This document shows, piece after piece, positions 1-9,004 of a stretch of DNA of 64,000 nucleotides. Source of the stretch: Dongia deserti (lineage in GTDB: Bacteria > Pseudomonadota > Alphaproteobacteria > Dongiales > Dongiaceae); contig NZ_QORW01000018.1 of assembly GCF_003574735.1 (NCBI RefSeq), forward strand, positions 1 through 64,000, in the 5' to 3' direction. The notes beneath the pieces are model-generated. The model saw only the letters and a list, made by a program, of their open reading frames with translations. It did no database searches and had not been told where the DNA came from. The translations under genes and the position numbers were made by a program. Position 1 is the stretch's first letter, and each line of letters begins with the position of its first letter.

Positions 1-149
1 ACCACGGCTACAAGATGATCGGCGTCGGCAAGCTGGTGGCGGACGATCTCTGCGGCAACGAGAGCGACCTGCTCAGCCCGTTCCGCTTCTCCCGCTTCGC
101 CGAAGGCAAGCTGCATCCCACGTCGAACTCGCCGTTCCCGTGGAGTTGA
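1..149 (+). CDS. FAD-dependent oxidoreductase, C-terminal end (partial)
   Basis: The window opens inside this gene; only the last 48 codons are present, in the frame starting at base 3 and ending in TGA at 147-149. The peptide begins HGYKMIGVGKLVADDL and ends in SNSPFPWS. This resembles the C-terminus of DAO/sarcosine-oxidase-like flavoproteins, where the final FAD-contacting strand and a short tail follow a Gly-rich turn. That places it plausibly with the amine and betaine catabolism suggested by the MttB gene nearby. The catalytic and FAD-binding domains are outside the window, so substrate cannot be inferred. It converges on the regulator gene that follows. Confidence 0.5.
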   Translation, partial: HGYKMIGVGKLVADDLCGNESDLLSPFRFSRFAEGKLHPTSNSPFPWS

Positions 150-162
150 GGAGCAGCCCCAG

Positions 163-1128
163 CTAGAACTCGGAATCGGGCTGACGATCTCCTGTCGGCG
201 TCGTGGCGAACTGTTCGCGGTAGCACTTGCTGAAGTGCGAGGCCGAGGTGAAGCCGCACATGATCCCGATTTCAAGGACCGGGAGCGAGGTGCGCTGCAG
301 CAGCTTGCGTGCTCGCTCCAGCCGGATCTTCATGTAGTATTTGGATGGTGATGTACTGAGATAGCGCTTGAACAGGCGCTGCAGCTGACGCGACGAGATA
401 TCCAGCCCTTCGGCGACCTTCATCAGGTCCAACTCGCCCTCCGACGACCTTTCCATCGCCTCGATGGCCTTCACGATCATCGGTTGTGCCACGCCAAGTC
501 GGTTCCGCATGCTCATGCGCTGCCGGTCGGCGGGCTGACGAACACGGCCGTGGATGAACTGATCGGAGACCATTGCCGCAAGGCCGTTCCCCTGGCGCGT
601 GCGTATCAGATGCAGCATCATGTCCATGGCGGCGGTTCCGCCGGCGCAAGTAAAGACGCCGCGATCGACGACGAACAACTCTTCCAGGGCTTCAAGCTCG
701 CCGAATGCCTCGCGAAAGGCCTCCAGATAGTCCCAGTGGACCGTGCATCGCCGGTCCTTCAACAGACCGGCGCGAGCGAGAATGAAGCTCGCCGTGCTGA
801 CCGCGCCGACCAGCGTCCCGCGGCGGGACTGCGCCCGCAGAAACGCCAGAAGCCTGTCGTTTCTGTAGGTTTCGCAGCCAAGACCGCCGCACACGACGAT
901 GATGTCGACGTCGGCCTCGCCCGAAGGCAGGCGACTGGTAATGACCTCGAGACCACCGCTCGATGAGACCTTGGCGCCGCCGGTGGACAGATAGGTCCAT
1001 CGATAGAGGGTCTTGCCGGCCATCAGGTTGGCGCTGCGCAACGGTTCGACGGTCGAAGCAAAGGCCATGAGGGAGAAGCCCGGAATCAACACGATTCCGA
1101 CGTGGCAAACATCGTGCGCCACCGTCAC
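163..1128 (-). CDS. GlxA family transcriptional regulator (DJ-1/PfpI-like domain plus AraC HTH)
   Basis: A 321-residue regulator. Residues about 8-185 form a class I glutamine-amidotransferase/DJ-1-like domain (GIVLIPGFSLMAFASTVEPLRSAN near the start, VSTASFILARAGLL in the middle), probably a non-enzymatic sensor. Residues about 215-315 are a double helix-turn-helix AraC domain (LDISSRQLQRLFKRYL, then IGIMCGFTSASHFSKCYREQF). GlxA-type regulators often control betaine, carnitine or amino-acid catabolism, which fits its position divergent from the MttB-family gene. The start is GTG at 1128, chosen because AAGGGA lies 7 bases upstream. The effector is unknown. Confidence 0.85.
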   Translation of the reverse strand: MTVAHDVCHVGIVLIPGFSLMAFASTVEPLRSANLMAGKTLYRWTYLSTGGAKVSSSGGLEVITSRLPSGEADVDIIVVCGGLGCETYRNDRLLAFLRAQSRRGTLVGAVSTASFILARAGLLKDRRCTVHWDYLEAFREAFGELEALEELFVVDRGVFTCAGGTAAMDMMLHLIRTRQGNGLAAMVSDQFIHGRVRQPADRQRMSMRNRLGVAQPMIVKAIEAMERSSEGELDLMKVAEGLDISSRQLQRLFKRYLSTSPSKYYMKIRLERARKLLQRTSLPVLEIGIMCGFTSASHFSKCYREQFATTPTGDRQPDSEF

Positions 1129-1302
1129 TGATCAATCCCTTGGCGAACAGGATTGCCGTGGGGCGGAGTTCTGCCACGCTCGAAAAGTCCATTGGTACGG
1201 AAGATGTTGCAAGGACAGGAATCCCTAGCCTGGTTGCGCATTTGATCAAACGCGCCAATGGAGCACAGCACTGGTCGGAATCAGGATAGTGGGAACATTG
1301 GG

Positions 1303-1322
1303 TCGGATCAAACACTATCCGA
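1303..1322. promoter_or_regulatory. Inverted repeat, candidate operator between glxA-like gene and mttB-like gene
   Basis: TCGGAT and ATCCGA form perfect 6-bp arms separated by 8 bases, 25 bases upstream of the MttB-family start in the 218-bp divergent intergenic region. A site bound by the neighbouring GlxA-type regulator is plausible by position, but AraC-type sites are often direct repeats, so this is only a candidate. Confidence 0.35.
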
Positions 1323-1346
1323 TAGAAACCGCTTTCCAGGTGCCTT

Positions 1347-2879
1347 ATGGAAGAACCGCTACGGCGACGGCGCAGCCGCGAGACAAGACGGAGCGCGGGC
1401 CCCGCTGTCTCCAAGTGGAGGCGCGTGCGCACCGGCCTGGCGCCGGTTGAGCCGCTGGCGCCCGACCAGTTGATGGAAATCCACGAGGCTTCGCTCCGGC
1501 TTCTGGAAGAGATCGGAATCGAGTTCATGGGCGCGGCGGCGCGCGAACTTTTCCGCAAGGCCGGTGCGGAAGTCGATGAGGCGACGGGGCTTGTCCGTAT
1601 CGCGCCTGAAATGGTGACCCAGGCGCTTTCGACTGCTCCTGCCGCTTTCCAGCTCACGCCTCGGAATCCGGATCGCGCGCTTTTTGTCGGCGAGAACGCC
1701 ATTTCGTTCAGCCTGGTCGCCGGTCCGCCCAACATCCACGACTGCGTCAACGGGCGCCGCTCCGGAAACTATGCGGACTACGTGAACCTGATCAAGCTGG
1801 CTCAGAGCTTCGATATCATCCACTATGTCGGCAATCAGCCCACGGCGCCCATCGAGCTCCCCGCCGGCACGCGCCACCTCGACTGCTATCGCGCAAATCT
1901 CGTCTATTCCGACAAGGTGTTCCACTGCACGGCCATTGGTCGCAACCGGGCGCTCGACGGCATCGACATGATGGCGATCTCGCGCGGAAAGACCCGCGAG
2001 CAGCTGATCGGCGATCCGTCGGTTCTGACGGTCATATCGGTCAACTCTCCGCGCCGCTTCGACGAGGCGATGTCCGATGGCTTGATGGCGATGTCGGAAT
2101 TTGGACAGCCGGCGATCGTGACCCCCTTCACGCTCATGGGCGCCATGACGCCGGTCACCGTGGCGGCCGCCTTGGTGCAGCAGAATGCCGAGGCACTGGC
2201 GGGCATCGTGCTGTCGCAGTTGACCAGGCCAGGTGCGCCCGTGGTCTATGGCGCCTTCACCTCCAACGTCGACATGCGCAGCGGCGCCCCGGCCTTCGGC
2301 ACGCCCGAGAATGCCAAAGCCACCATGGCGGCCGGACAGCTTGCGCGCCTCTATCGCCTGCCTTATCGGGCGAGCAACGCCAGCGCCAGCACGTCCGTGG
2401 ACGCCCAGGCCGCCTATGAATCGCAGATGTCGATCTGGTCCGCGGTCATGGGCCGTGCCAACCTCGTCTATCACGGCGCCGGATGGATGGAGGGCGGGTT
2501 GACCGCATCCTTCGAGAAGATCGTCCTCGACGTCGAAATGCTTCAGATGATGGCCGAGACTATCAGCCCGATCGAAGTGAACGCAGCGGAGATCGCCCTG
2601 GATGCCATCAGCCAGACTCCGCCCGGCGGCCATTTCTTCGGTGCCGCCCACACACTAGAGCGCTACCAGACCGCGTTCTACGAGCCGCTGGTGTCTTCCT
2701 GGAAGAACTACGAGGCATGGCAGGCGGGCGGCGGCCTCGACGCCACGCAACGCGCCACGGCAGTCTGGCGGAATACGCTCCAGTCCTATGAGGCGCCGCC
2801 GCTCGATCCCGCCATTGTGGAAGAGCTGGATGCTTTCATCGCGCGCCGCAAGGAAGAACTGGCGCACGTCGATCACTAG
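1347..2879 (+). CDS. MttB-family (trimethylamine/betaine) corrinoid methyltransferase, non-pyrrolysine
   Basis: A 510-residue protein with the MttB-family layout: a basic Arg-rich N-terminus (about residues 5-25), the conserved start of the barrel around IHEASLRLLEEIGIEF, then VAGPPNIHDCVNGRRSGNYADY and YHGAGWMEGGLTASFEKIVLDVEM late in the barrel. Characterised relatives move a methyl group from trimethylamine (Pyl-containing MttB) or glycine betaine (MtgB, without Pyl) to a corrinoid protein. The reading frame has no in-frame amber codon, so it belongs to the non-Pyl group, whose substrates are largely unassigned. No corrinoid protein or reductive activase gene is visible nearby, so the methyl acceptor must be encoded elsewhere. 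It is divergent from the GlxA-like regulator, its likely controller. ATG at 1347 follows AGGTG by 4 bases. Confidence 0.85.
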   Translation: MEEPLRRRRSRETRRSAGPAVSKWRRVRTGLAPVEPLAPDQLMEIHEASLRLLEEIGIEFMGAAARELFRKAGAEVDEATGLVRIAPEMVTQALSTAPAAFQLTPRNPDRALFVGENAISFSLVAGPPNIHDCVNGRRSGNYADYVNLIKLAQSFDIIHYVGNQPTAPIELPAGTRHLDCYRANLVYSDKVFHCTAIGRNRALDGIDMMAISRGKTREQLIGDPSVLTVISVNSPRRFDEAMSDGLMAMSEFGQPAIVTPFTLMGAMTPVTVAAALVQQNAEALAGIVLSQLTRPGAPVVYGAFTSNVDMRSGAPAFGTPENAKATMAAGQLARLYRLPYRASNASASTSVDAQAAYESQMSIWSAVMGRANLVYHGAGWMEGGLTASFEKIVLDVEMLQMMAETISPIEVNAAEIALDAISQTPPGGHFFGAAHTLERYQTAFYEPLVSSWKNYEAWQAGGGLDATQRATAVWRNTLQSYEAPPLDPAIVEELDAFIARRKEELAHVDH

Positions 2880-2937
2880 GCGATGGATCCTCATCATCGT
2901 GGTCGCGAGCCTTGAGGTGGCGGACTATCGCCTAGTG
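2874..2937. terminator. Long-loop inverted repeat between convergent genes
   Basis: CACTAGGCGAT at 2874-2884 is repeated as its exact reverse complement at 2927-2937, with a 42-base loop. The left arm contains the stop codon of the MttB-family gene. It sits between two convergent genes, so a bidirectional terminator is the simplest reading, although there is no U-run and the loop is unusually long. Confidence 0.35.
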
Positions 2938-2968
2938 GGCCGAGCAACTTCAGCCGTTCCCCGCCCGG

Positions 2969-4990
2969 CTAGAGGTGATCCCGGGGGAGCGCAATGTCCC
3001 ATTCGCGTGAGAAGACTCGTGCCTCGCCTTCATATGCATCCAGTGTCGCGGTCAACAGCAAGTCGTCCTTTCCAACTGTCAAGACCGTCCGCGTATCGAT
3101 ACGGACGCGGAAATCGCCGCGCCCATATTCCTTTTTCCAGGTGATCTCAGCTCTTGCGGAGAGCGGGTCGTCCGGCGTTATCGAGAACAGCTTCTGAGTC
3201 TTGGCGGCATATTCCCAGTCGAACTCCGGAATCCGGATCAGGCCGCTGTCACTGTACTCGTCCAGGGTAACTGTGCCGGTGGCTAGGTCCGCAGTGATCC
3301 GCGCATGTGTGTCGCCGCGCCTGATACATGTCGACTCAAACGCCGGCGCGTTCTCTGCCGGCTGGAAGGCCGGGAGGTCGACATCTGCGGCCTGAGGCGG
3401 ACGAACAGGAAGCATAAGCCCGCTTTCGCCGGTGAAGATTGTCAACGTTACTGGCTCTGGTGAGGGCCATGTCGTGGGCCAATAAGTCGAGGAGATGGCA
3501 ACGCGCAGGCGGCTGCCGACGCCGAGTCTCTGGGCGCAGTCGTTAAGCTTGATTCGCACACGATAGGCCTCGCCGGGGCGGAGCGCCTCGAGTTTCTCGT
3601 GACCGTTGCGATGAGTGAGATTGAGCAGCCCGTAGCTGAAGCGGGTCACCGCGCCGTCGGGCAAGACCTCCGACAGGGTCGCCGCGACGAAGGCATTCGG
3701 CCGGTCGGCCGCCACCTTGAGGTCGAGCACCGGCGCGCCGACGAACTCCAGCGGCTGCTCCAGCACCGCGGTATCGAACACCAGCGACCCGCCGGCCTCA
3801 GCGCGCTGATCAGTCGCCTGATCGGGTGACAGGCCGTACGGGCACCAGCTTCCGGCGGCGAGGCCGACCGTCTGCGGCGATCTGATGCTGATCATTTCCG
3901 AGGCAGTACTGGTCCCGGGTTGCGCAAGTATGCCCTTGGCCAAGAGATAGGCCACGGGCGTGATACGCGGGCTCGGCCAAGCCTGCTCCGCGACCCAACG
4001 GCCCGGCCGCTCCTGATACATAGCGCGCGGTGCGACGCTGTCCTGCATCCAGACCCGCAGCATCGGCTCATCCATGATGCCCGTCTCCTTGCCCTTCAGC
4101 CACTTGTCCCACCAGCGGAGGCATTCCTGCAGGAAGCCGATGCGTGGGCCGGGCAGGGCGAAGTTTGGATACTTGTGCGCCCAAGGGCCGACCAGCCCCT
4201 TTCGCGGGCAGCGCAGATGCTCCAGCATCCGGAAGATTGGATTGGTGTAGCCATCGGCCCAGCCGCCCACCAGATAGACCGGACACTCGATCGCCGCATA
4301 GTCCTCGCAGATCGAGCCGTGCTTGTAGAACTCGTCGCGGCGCTGGCGGCGGTGCCATTCCTCCAGCCAGAAACCGGATTCCTCCAGCCTCCGCTTCCAC
4401 ATGTTGCGCCACTTGTCGCCGACCAGCGCCGGGTCCGGCGGCGCCGCGTTGTAGGCGAACATGGTCGAGCCCCAGATGACCTTGTCGACCAGCAGGCAGC
4501 CGCCCATGAAATGAATGTCGTCGGCGTAGCGGTCATCCGTGGAGCAGAGCGAGATCACCGCCTTCAACTCCTTCGGCCGCCGCGCCGCCACCTGCAAACC
4601 GTTGAAGCCGCCCCATGAGATTCCGATCATGCCGATCGCGCCAGTACACCAGGGCTGCGCAGCGATCCAGCGGAGGACCTCCAGCGCATCGTCCTGCTCC
4701 TGCTTTAGGTATTCGCCTTTGAGCACGCCCTCGGAATCGCCTGAACCGCGCATGTCCACGCGCACCGATGCATAGCCATGCCCGGCGAAATAGGGATGGT
4801 TGAGGGCATCGCGCTCCGTGGTGCCGTCGCGCTTGCGATAAGGCAGGTACTCGAGAATGGCCGGAACCGGATTGCGTTCGGCATCCACTGGCAGCCAGAC
4901 GGTCGATGACAGGATCGTGCCGTCCGCCAGCGGGATCTCCACATGGTGCAGCGTCTTGGTCTTGTGCGGAAATTCGGTCCGATGGTTCAC
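2969..4990 (-). CDS. CocE/NonD family hydrolase (X-Pro dipeptidyl-peptidase-like)
   Basis: About 673 residues. The N-terminal alpha/beta-hydrolase domain has a PAILEYLPYRKRDG segment and the nucleophile elbow GISWGGFNG. The C-terminal half is the jelly-roll X-Pro dipeptidyl-peptidase C domain (VTLTIFTGESG region). Family members include cocaine esterase, cephalosporin acylases and X-Pro peptidases; the actual substrate cannot be read from sequence. It is the last gene of the peptide-type ABC operon, 61 bases after the ATPase, so it may process the imported compound in the cytoplasm. No signal peptide is seen. GTG at 4990 is preferred because GGGAG lies 6 bases upstream; an in-frame ATG at 5008 lacks such a site. 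Confidence 0.85.
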   Translation of the reverse strand: MNHRTEFPHKTKTLHHVEIPLADGTILSSTVWLPVDAERNPVPAILEYLPYRKRDGTTERDALNHPYFAGHGYASVRVDMRGSGDSEGVLKGEYLKQEQDDALEVLRWIAAQPWCTGAIGMIGISWGGFNGLQVAARRPKELKAVISLCSTDDRYADDIHFMGGCLLVDKVIWGSTMFAYNAAPPDPALVGDKWRNMWKRRLEESGFWLEEWHRRQRRDEFYKHGSICEDYAAIECPVYLVGGWADGYTNPIFRMLEHLRCPRKGLVGPWAHKYPNFALPGPRIGFLQECLRWWDKWLKGKETGIMDEPMLRVWMQDSVAPRAMYQERPGRWVAEQAWPSPRITPVAYLLAKGILAQPGTSTASEMISIRSPQTVGLAAGSWCPYGLSPDQATDQRAEAGGSLVFDTAVLEQPLEFVGAPVLDLKVAADRPNAFVAATLSEVLPDGAVTRFSYGLLNLTHRNGHEKLEALRPGEAYRVRIKLNDCAQRLGVGSRLRVAISSTYWPTTWPSPEPVTLTIFTGESGLMLPVRPPQAADVDLPAFQPAENAPAFESTCIRRGDTHARITADLATGTVTLDEYSDSGLIRIPEFDWEYAAKTQKLFSITPDDPLSARAEITWKKEYGRGDFRVRIDTRTVLTVGKDDLLLTATLDAYEGEARVFSREWDIALPRDHL

Positions 4991-5051
4991 GCGTCTCTCC
5001 CTGGTCATGGGCGGCGCGCGATCGCCGCCGCCCGAATTGGACTCCGTTGCT

Positions 5052-7082
5052 CTAGCCTGTGAGTGGAAAATGGCAGCGGATCGTGCGGCCATCCGAAAGG
5101 ACTGTCTCTTCCGGTGGCTCTTCGCGGCAGCGCGCCTGGGCGTAGCGGCAGCGCGCATGGAACTCGCAGCCGCGGGGCCGGAAGGCGACGCTTGGCACTT
5201 CGCCCTCGATCGAGGCCAGCGTGCGTCGATGCTCCGGGTCGGGCTGCGGGATGCCGTTGATCAGCGCCTCGGTATAAGGGTGGGCCGGGCGCCGGAATAT
5301 CGCCTCGCAGTCTCCCTGTTCCACAATCCGACCGAGATACATGATCGCAAGCCGGCCGCTGATGTGCCGGACCACCGGAAGATTGTGCGAGATGATGAGA
5401 TAGGTGAGGTTGTGCGCGATCTGCAGATCGCGCATCAGGTTCAGCACCTCGCCCTGGATCGACACGTCGAGTCCGGCGGTCGGCTCGTCGGCGATGATCA
5501 GGTCAGGCTCGAGCGCCAGGGCCCGCGCCACGCCGACGCGCCGCGCCTGTCCGCCGGACAATTGGTGTGGGTAACGCGACAGAAGCTCGCGTGGCAGATT
5601 GACCATGTCGGCCAGCTTGAGGGCAACAGCATCCCGGTCGAATCCCTTCGGGCGATGCACGTCCAACGGCTCGACGATCAGCGAACGCACGCTTTGCCGC
5701 GGACTCAGCGATCCGACCGGGTCCTGGAACATCATCGCCATGTTCTCGCGCAGCGGCCGGAACTCGCGTTCGCTAAGCCGGGTCAATTCCCGGCCGCGCA
5801 GCGTGATCGAACCCGATGAAGCCGGAATGAGACCCAGGATGCAGCGGCCGAGCGTGGTCTTGCCCGATCCGCTCTCGCCGACCAGGCCCAGGGTCTCTCC
5901 GGCCCGGAGGTCGAGATTGACGTCGACAAGCACGTCGATCTTCGCCGGCTGCGCGCCAGGTAGCAGCGACGCCAATCCGCCGCGCCCGGGAAAACTGACG
6001 CGAAGGTCCCGTACCCGGACCAGTGGCTCTGTCGCTGCCACGTTGGAACCGGGATCTACCGGCACCCATCCTTCTTGGCGCGACGCCGCGGTCACGGATG
6101 AGGAGGCTACCTGCCTCGGGTCCAGGAGGTGACAACGTGCGTCGTGTCCTTCTTCCAGGACGTGGGCAGCGGGCTCCTCATGGCGGCAGCGATCGAAGGC
6201 TTTGGGGCAACGGCCGGCAAAGATGCAGCCCGCCTGCTTGAACCGGACATCGGGCAAGTCGCCCGGAATGGTGGGCAGGTAGCGCCGGCGCTCGGTGACC
6301 CTCGCCGGGTCGGAGTTGATCAACGCCTGCGTATAGGGGTGTGCCGGCCGAGCATAGACCGCGCCGATCGGCCCACGTTCCACCACCTCACCCGCATACA
6401 TCACCACCACTTCATCGCAGAGTTCGGCGACTAGGCCAAGATTATGGGAGACGAGGATGATCGTGGTGTGCATCTCCGCCTGGAGGCTGCGCAGCAGGTG
6501 GATGATCTGCGCCTCCATGGTCACGTCGAGCGCAGTGGTCGGCTCGTCCGCCATGAGGAGCTGCGGCTTCATCAGCAAGGCCATCGCGATGCCCATGCGC
6601 TGCCGCATGCCGCCGGAGAACTGATGCGGGAACTGGTCGATGCGCTGCTCGGAGTCCGGAATGCCGACGCGGCGCATCATCGCCAAGGCATGGCCGATCT
6701 TCTGCGAACGGCTTTGCTCCCGATTGCGATAGAGGATGTCGATGATCTGCTGCCGATAGGACTTGACGGGTATCTGCGACGTCATCGGATCCTGGAACAC
6801 GATCGATGCCTGCCGGCCGCGGAAGTCGCGCAGTGCAGCCTCGCCCAGGTCACACAGGTTCCGCCCGTCGAACAGGATCTTGCCGCCGACGATACGGCCA
6901 TTGGCCGATAGCAGCCGCGCGATCGACCAGATAACGGTGCTCTTGCCCGAGCCGCTCTCTCCCACGACTCCGACGATCTTGCCCCGCGGCACGTCGAAGC
7001 TGACGTCGCGCAGTGCCCTGACCGGACCGCGGTCGGTATCGAATATCACGTCCAGATTGCGGATTTGCACCAGCGGCGTCAT
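5052..7082 (-). CDS. Peptide-type ABC transporter ATP-binding protein, DppD-DppF fusion
   Basis: A 676-residue protein holding two complete ATPase halves. The first has Walker A GESGSGKST (about residues 40-48), signature LSGGMRQR-type (here FSGGMRQRMGIAMAL) and Walker B LLMADEPTTALD. The second has GESGSGKTT (about 400), LSGGQARRVGVARAL and LIIADEPTAGLD. Each half ends in the oligopeptide/dipeptide C-terminal region with clustered cysteines (GCIFAGRCPKAFDRCRHEEP and GCEFHARCRYAQARC), which in some relatives bind an iron-sulfur cluster. One polypeptide therefore replaces the usual DppD/DppF pair. It starts 3 bases after the DppC-like gene and powers import with the DppB/DppC-like permeases. 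Confidence 0.93.
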   Translation of the reverse strand: MTPLVQIRNLDVIFDTDRGPVRALRDVSFDVPRGKIVGVVGESGSGKSTVIWSIARLLSANGRIVGGKILFDGRNLCDLGEAALRDFRGRQASIVFQDPMTSQIPVKSYRQQIIDILYRNREQSRSQKIGHALAMMRRVGIPDSEQRIDQFPHQFSGGMRQRMGIAMALLMKPQLLMADEPTTALDVTMEAQIIHLLRSLQAEMHTTIILVSHNLGLVAELCDEVVVMYAGEVVERGPIGAVYARPAHPYTQALINSDPARVTERRRYLPTIPGDLPDVRFKQAGCIFAGRCPKAFDRCRHEEPAAHVLEEGHDARCHLLDPRQVASSSVTAASRQEGWVPVDPGSNVAATEPLVRVRDLRVSFPGRGGLASLLPGAQPAKIDVLVDVNLDLRAGETLGLVGESGSGKTTLGRCILGLIPASSGSITLRGRELTRLSEREFRPLRENMAMMFQDPVGSLSPRQSVRSLIVEPLDVHRPKGFDRDAVALKLADMVNLPRELLSRYPHQLSGGQARRVGVARALALEPDLIIADEPTAGLDVSIQGEVLNLMRDLQIAHNLTYLIISHNLPVVRHISGRLAIMYLGRIVEQGDCEAIFRRPAHPYTEALINGIPQPDPEHRRTLASIEGEVPSVAFRPRGCEFHARCRYAQARCREEPPEETVLSDGRTIRCHFPLTG

Positions 7083-7085
7083 CGG

Positions 7086-7982
7086 TCAGTGACCCTTGGC
7101 CAGCCGCGGGTCGAAGACGTCACGCAGCGCCTCGCCCAGGAACGTGAATCCCAGCGTGGTGAGCACCAGGGGGATGCCGCCGGCGACGATTGGCCATGGC
7201 GTCTGGCGGATCAGCAGATAGCCCTCGTTGAGGATGCTGCCCCAGCTTGCAGTCGGCGGCAGCACGCCGAGGCCGAGGAAGCTCAGGCCCGCCTCGACCG
7301 TCACCACAACCGGCACGTCCATGGCGGCCAGGATGAACATGGGGCCGATCACGTTGGGCAGGATGTGCCGCCAAAGGATGCCGCTGAGCGTTACGCCCAG
7401 CGACCGCTCGGCGATGATGAATTCGGTGTTGCGCAATGCCATGGTGCTGGTCCTGACCAGCCGCGCATATGCGGGAATGGTGGTCACGATGACGATGGCA
7501 AGAATCAGGTTGAGGCTCGGACCCAACAGCGCCACCGCGGCCAGTCCAATGATAATGGTCGGGAAGGACCGGATCACGTCGAACAGCAGCAGCAGCGTGT
7601 TGTCGAGCCAGCGCGGCCCGTACCCCGCCAGCATACCGAACAGCAGGCCGAACACCATCGAAACGGAAATTCCGATTGTCGCGACGTAGAGGGCGACGCG
7701 GCCGCCATGCAGTACGCGGGAGAACGTATCGCGTCCGAGCTGATCGGTGCCGGCGATGTGCTGCCAAGTGGGGCCTGATAGCCGCGCCGGAATGTCCAGC
7801 GCGTTCGGATCGTAAGGCGCCAGCAGCGGCGCGAAGATCGCGCTGGCCAGGAACATCATGACTAGCACGACGCCAGTCAGGCCCTGCCAGTTGCCCAAGA
7901 GGCGGCGCAGCTTACGCCCGCCCTCGCCGCGGAAGGTATTGGCCGCCAGCGCCGCGCTGGCCGGATTCTCAGAGGGAGTCAC
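7086..7982 (-). CDS. Peptide-type ABC transporter permease, DppC-like
   Basis: About 298 residues, inner-membrane permease with about six membrane segments. The first follows residue 25 (GVVLVMMFLASAIFAPLLAPYDP, the OppC-type N-terminal region). The cytoplasmic EAA-type loop ERSLGVTLSGILWRHILPN couples to the ATPase, and the protein ends in LRDVFDPRLAKGH, as DppC proteins do. The 5' end overlaps the DppB-like gene by 14 bases. GTG at 7982 is chosen as the start; GTG at 7988 is possible. Overlap implies translational coupling. Confidence 0.9.
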   Translation of the reverse strand: MTPSENPASAALAANTFRGEGGRKLRRLLGNWQGLTGVVLVMMFLASAIFAPLLAPYDPNALDIPARLSGPTWQHIAGTDQLGRDTFSRVLHGGRVALYVATIGISVSMVFGLLFGMLAGYGPRWLDNTLLLLFDVIRSFPTIIIGLAAVALLGPSLNLILAIVIVTTIPAYARLVRTSTMALRNTEFIIAERSLGVTLSGILWRHILPNVIGPMFILAAMDVPVVVTVEAGLSFLGLGVLPPTASWGSILNEGYLLIRQTPWPIVAGGIPLVLTTLGFTFLGEALRDVFDPRLAKGH

Positions 7983-8913
7983 GGACACGGGGATCCAGCC
8001 ACGCGACCACCAGGTCGGCACCAAGATTGATCAACACGTATACTCCTGTGGTGATGAGCACGGCGCCCTGCACGACAGGGAAGTTGCGATTCATCACCAT
8101 GTCGTAGATCAGCTTGCCGACCCCGGGCCGGGTGAAGATGATCTCAGCAAAAAGGGCGCTGGAAAGCAGGCCGCCGAAGCCGATGCCGATGAGCGTGATG
8201 GTCGGCAGGATCGCCACCTTCAGCGCATAGCGAAATACCACGGTGCGTGGTTCCAGGCCGAAGGCATGGGCGGCACGGATATAGGTCTCGTTCATGACCT
8301 CGAGCATCGAGGCGCGCACCATGCGGGCAAGATAGCCAACCCAACTCAGCCCGACCGCAAACGCCGGGAGAACCAAGTGGTACGCCTGGTCGGCGAGGTC
8401 GCCGGGCTCTCCCGCGCCGATCACCGGCAGCCATTTCAGGATCACCGCGAAAACTAACAGCGACCAGATGGAGACGAGGAACGATGGAATGGCGATGGTG
8501 GCGACTGAGATGACGCCGGTCAGCCGATCGAACCAGCTGTTCGGCCGGACGGCGGAAATGCAACCCAACGGAACGCCGATCAGCGCGGCCCAGAGCAGGC
8601 CGACCGCCGCCAGGATCAGCGTTGAGGGCAATGCCTCCAGTACGATCCGGGTGACGCTGCGCTCGGAGAACACGTCGACGCCGAGATCGCCGCTCAGCGC
8701 ATTGAACAGATAGATTTGAAACTGCAGAAGAATCGGCTCATCCAGGTGCATTTTCGCGGCATAGCGGGCGATGGCTTCCGGCGTGGCCCTGGGACCAAGG
8801 GCGATCGTGGCCGGATCTCCCGGAATCAAATGCAGCAGCAGGAATAGCGCCAGCAGTGCGCACAGCACGATAACGACCGACAGGCCGATGCGCTTGAGCA
8901 GGTAATGAAACAC
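7969..8913 (-). CDS. Peptide-type ABC transporter permease, DppB-like
   Basis: A 314-residue inner-membrane permease of the DppB/OppB family. The N-terminal segment LLKRIGLSVVIVLCALLALFLLLHLIPGDPA is the family hallmark; about six hydrophobic segments follow. The EAA-type loop RAAHAFGLEPRTVVFRYALKVAILPTITL contacts the ATPase. It forms the channel with the DppC-like protein. The gene starts about 90 bases after the substrate-binding protein gene, with a strong hairpin in that gap. Confidence 0.9.
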   Translation of the reverse strand: MFHYLLKRIGLSVVIVLCALLALFLLLHLIPGDPATIALGPRATPEAIARYAAKMHLDEPILLQFQIYLFNALSGDLGVDVFSERSVTRIVLEALPSTLILAAVGLLWAALIGVPLGCISAVRPNSWFDRLTGVISVATIAIPSFLVSIWSLLVFAVILKWLPVIGAGEPGDLADQAYHLVLPAFAVGLSWVGYLARMVRASMLEVMNETYIRAAHAFGLEPRTVVFRYALKVAILPTITLIGIGFGGLLSSALFAEIIFTRPGVGKLIYDMVMNRNFPVVQGAVLITTGVYVLINLGADLVVAWLDPRVRDSL

Positions 8914-8946
8914 TTTCGGACGATGCCCTCGGCTGCTGCCAGGAGG

Positions 8947-8974
8947 CGGCCGGCCAGCGTGACGCGGCCGGCCG
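8947..8974 (-). promoter_or_regulatory. Intercistronic hairpin after the peptide-binding protein gene
   Basis: CGGCCGGCC and GGCCGGCCG form a perfect 9-bp all-GC stem with a 10-base loop, in the 91-bp gap between the binding-protein and permease genes. No U-run follows. Such hairpins in ABC operons commonly protect the upstream mRNA or partly terminate, which raises binding protein over permease; that role here is inference. Confidence 0.5.
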
Positions 8975-9004
8975 TTGCGCTCCGGATTTTGTGTTCCCTA
9001 CGGC

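Noticed and set aside
1359-2651. Long antisense frame over the MttB-family gene
   Set aside because: GC-rich shadow frame with Arg/His-rich composition and no family resemblance.
4991-5158. N-terminal extension of the CocE-like protein
   Set aside because: It overlaps the upstream ATPase gene, has no family match, and the Shine-Dalgarno fits GTG at 4990.
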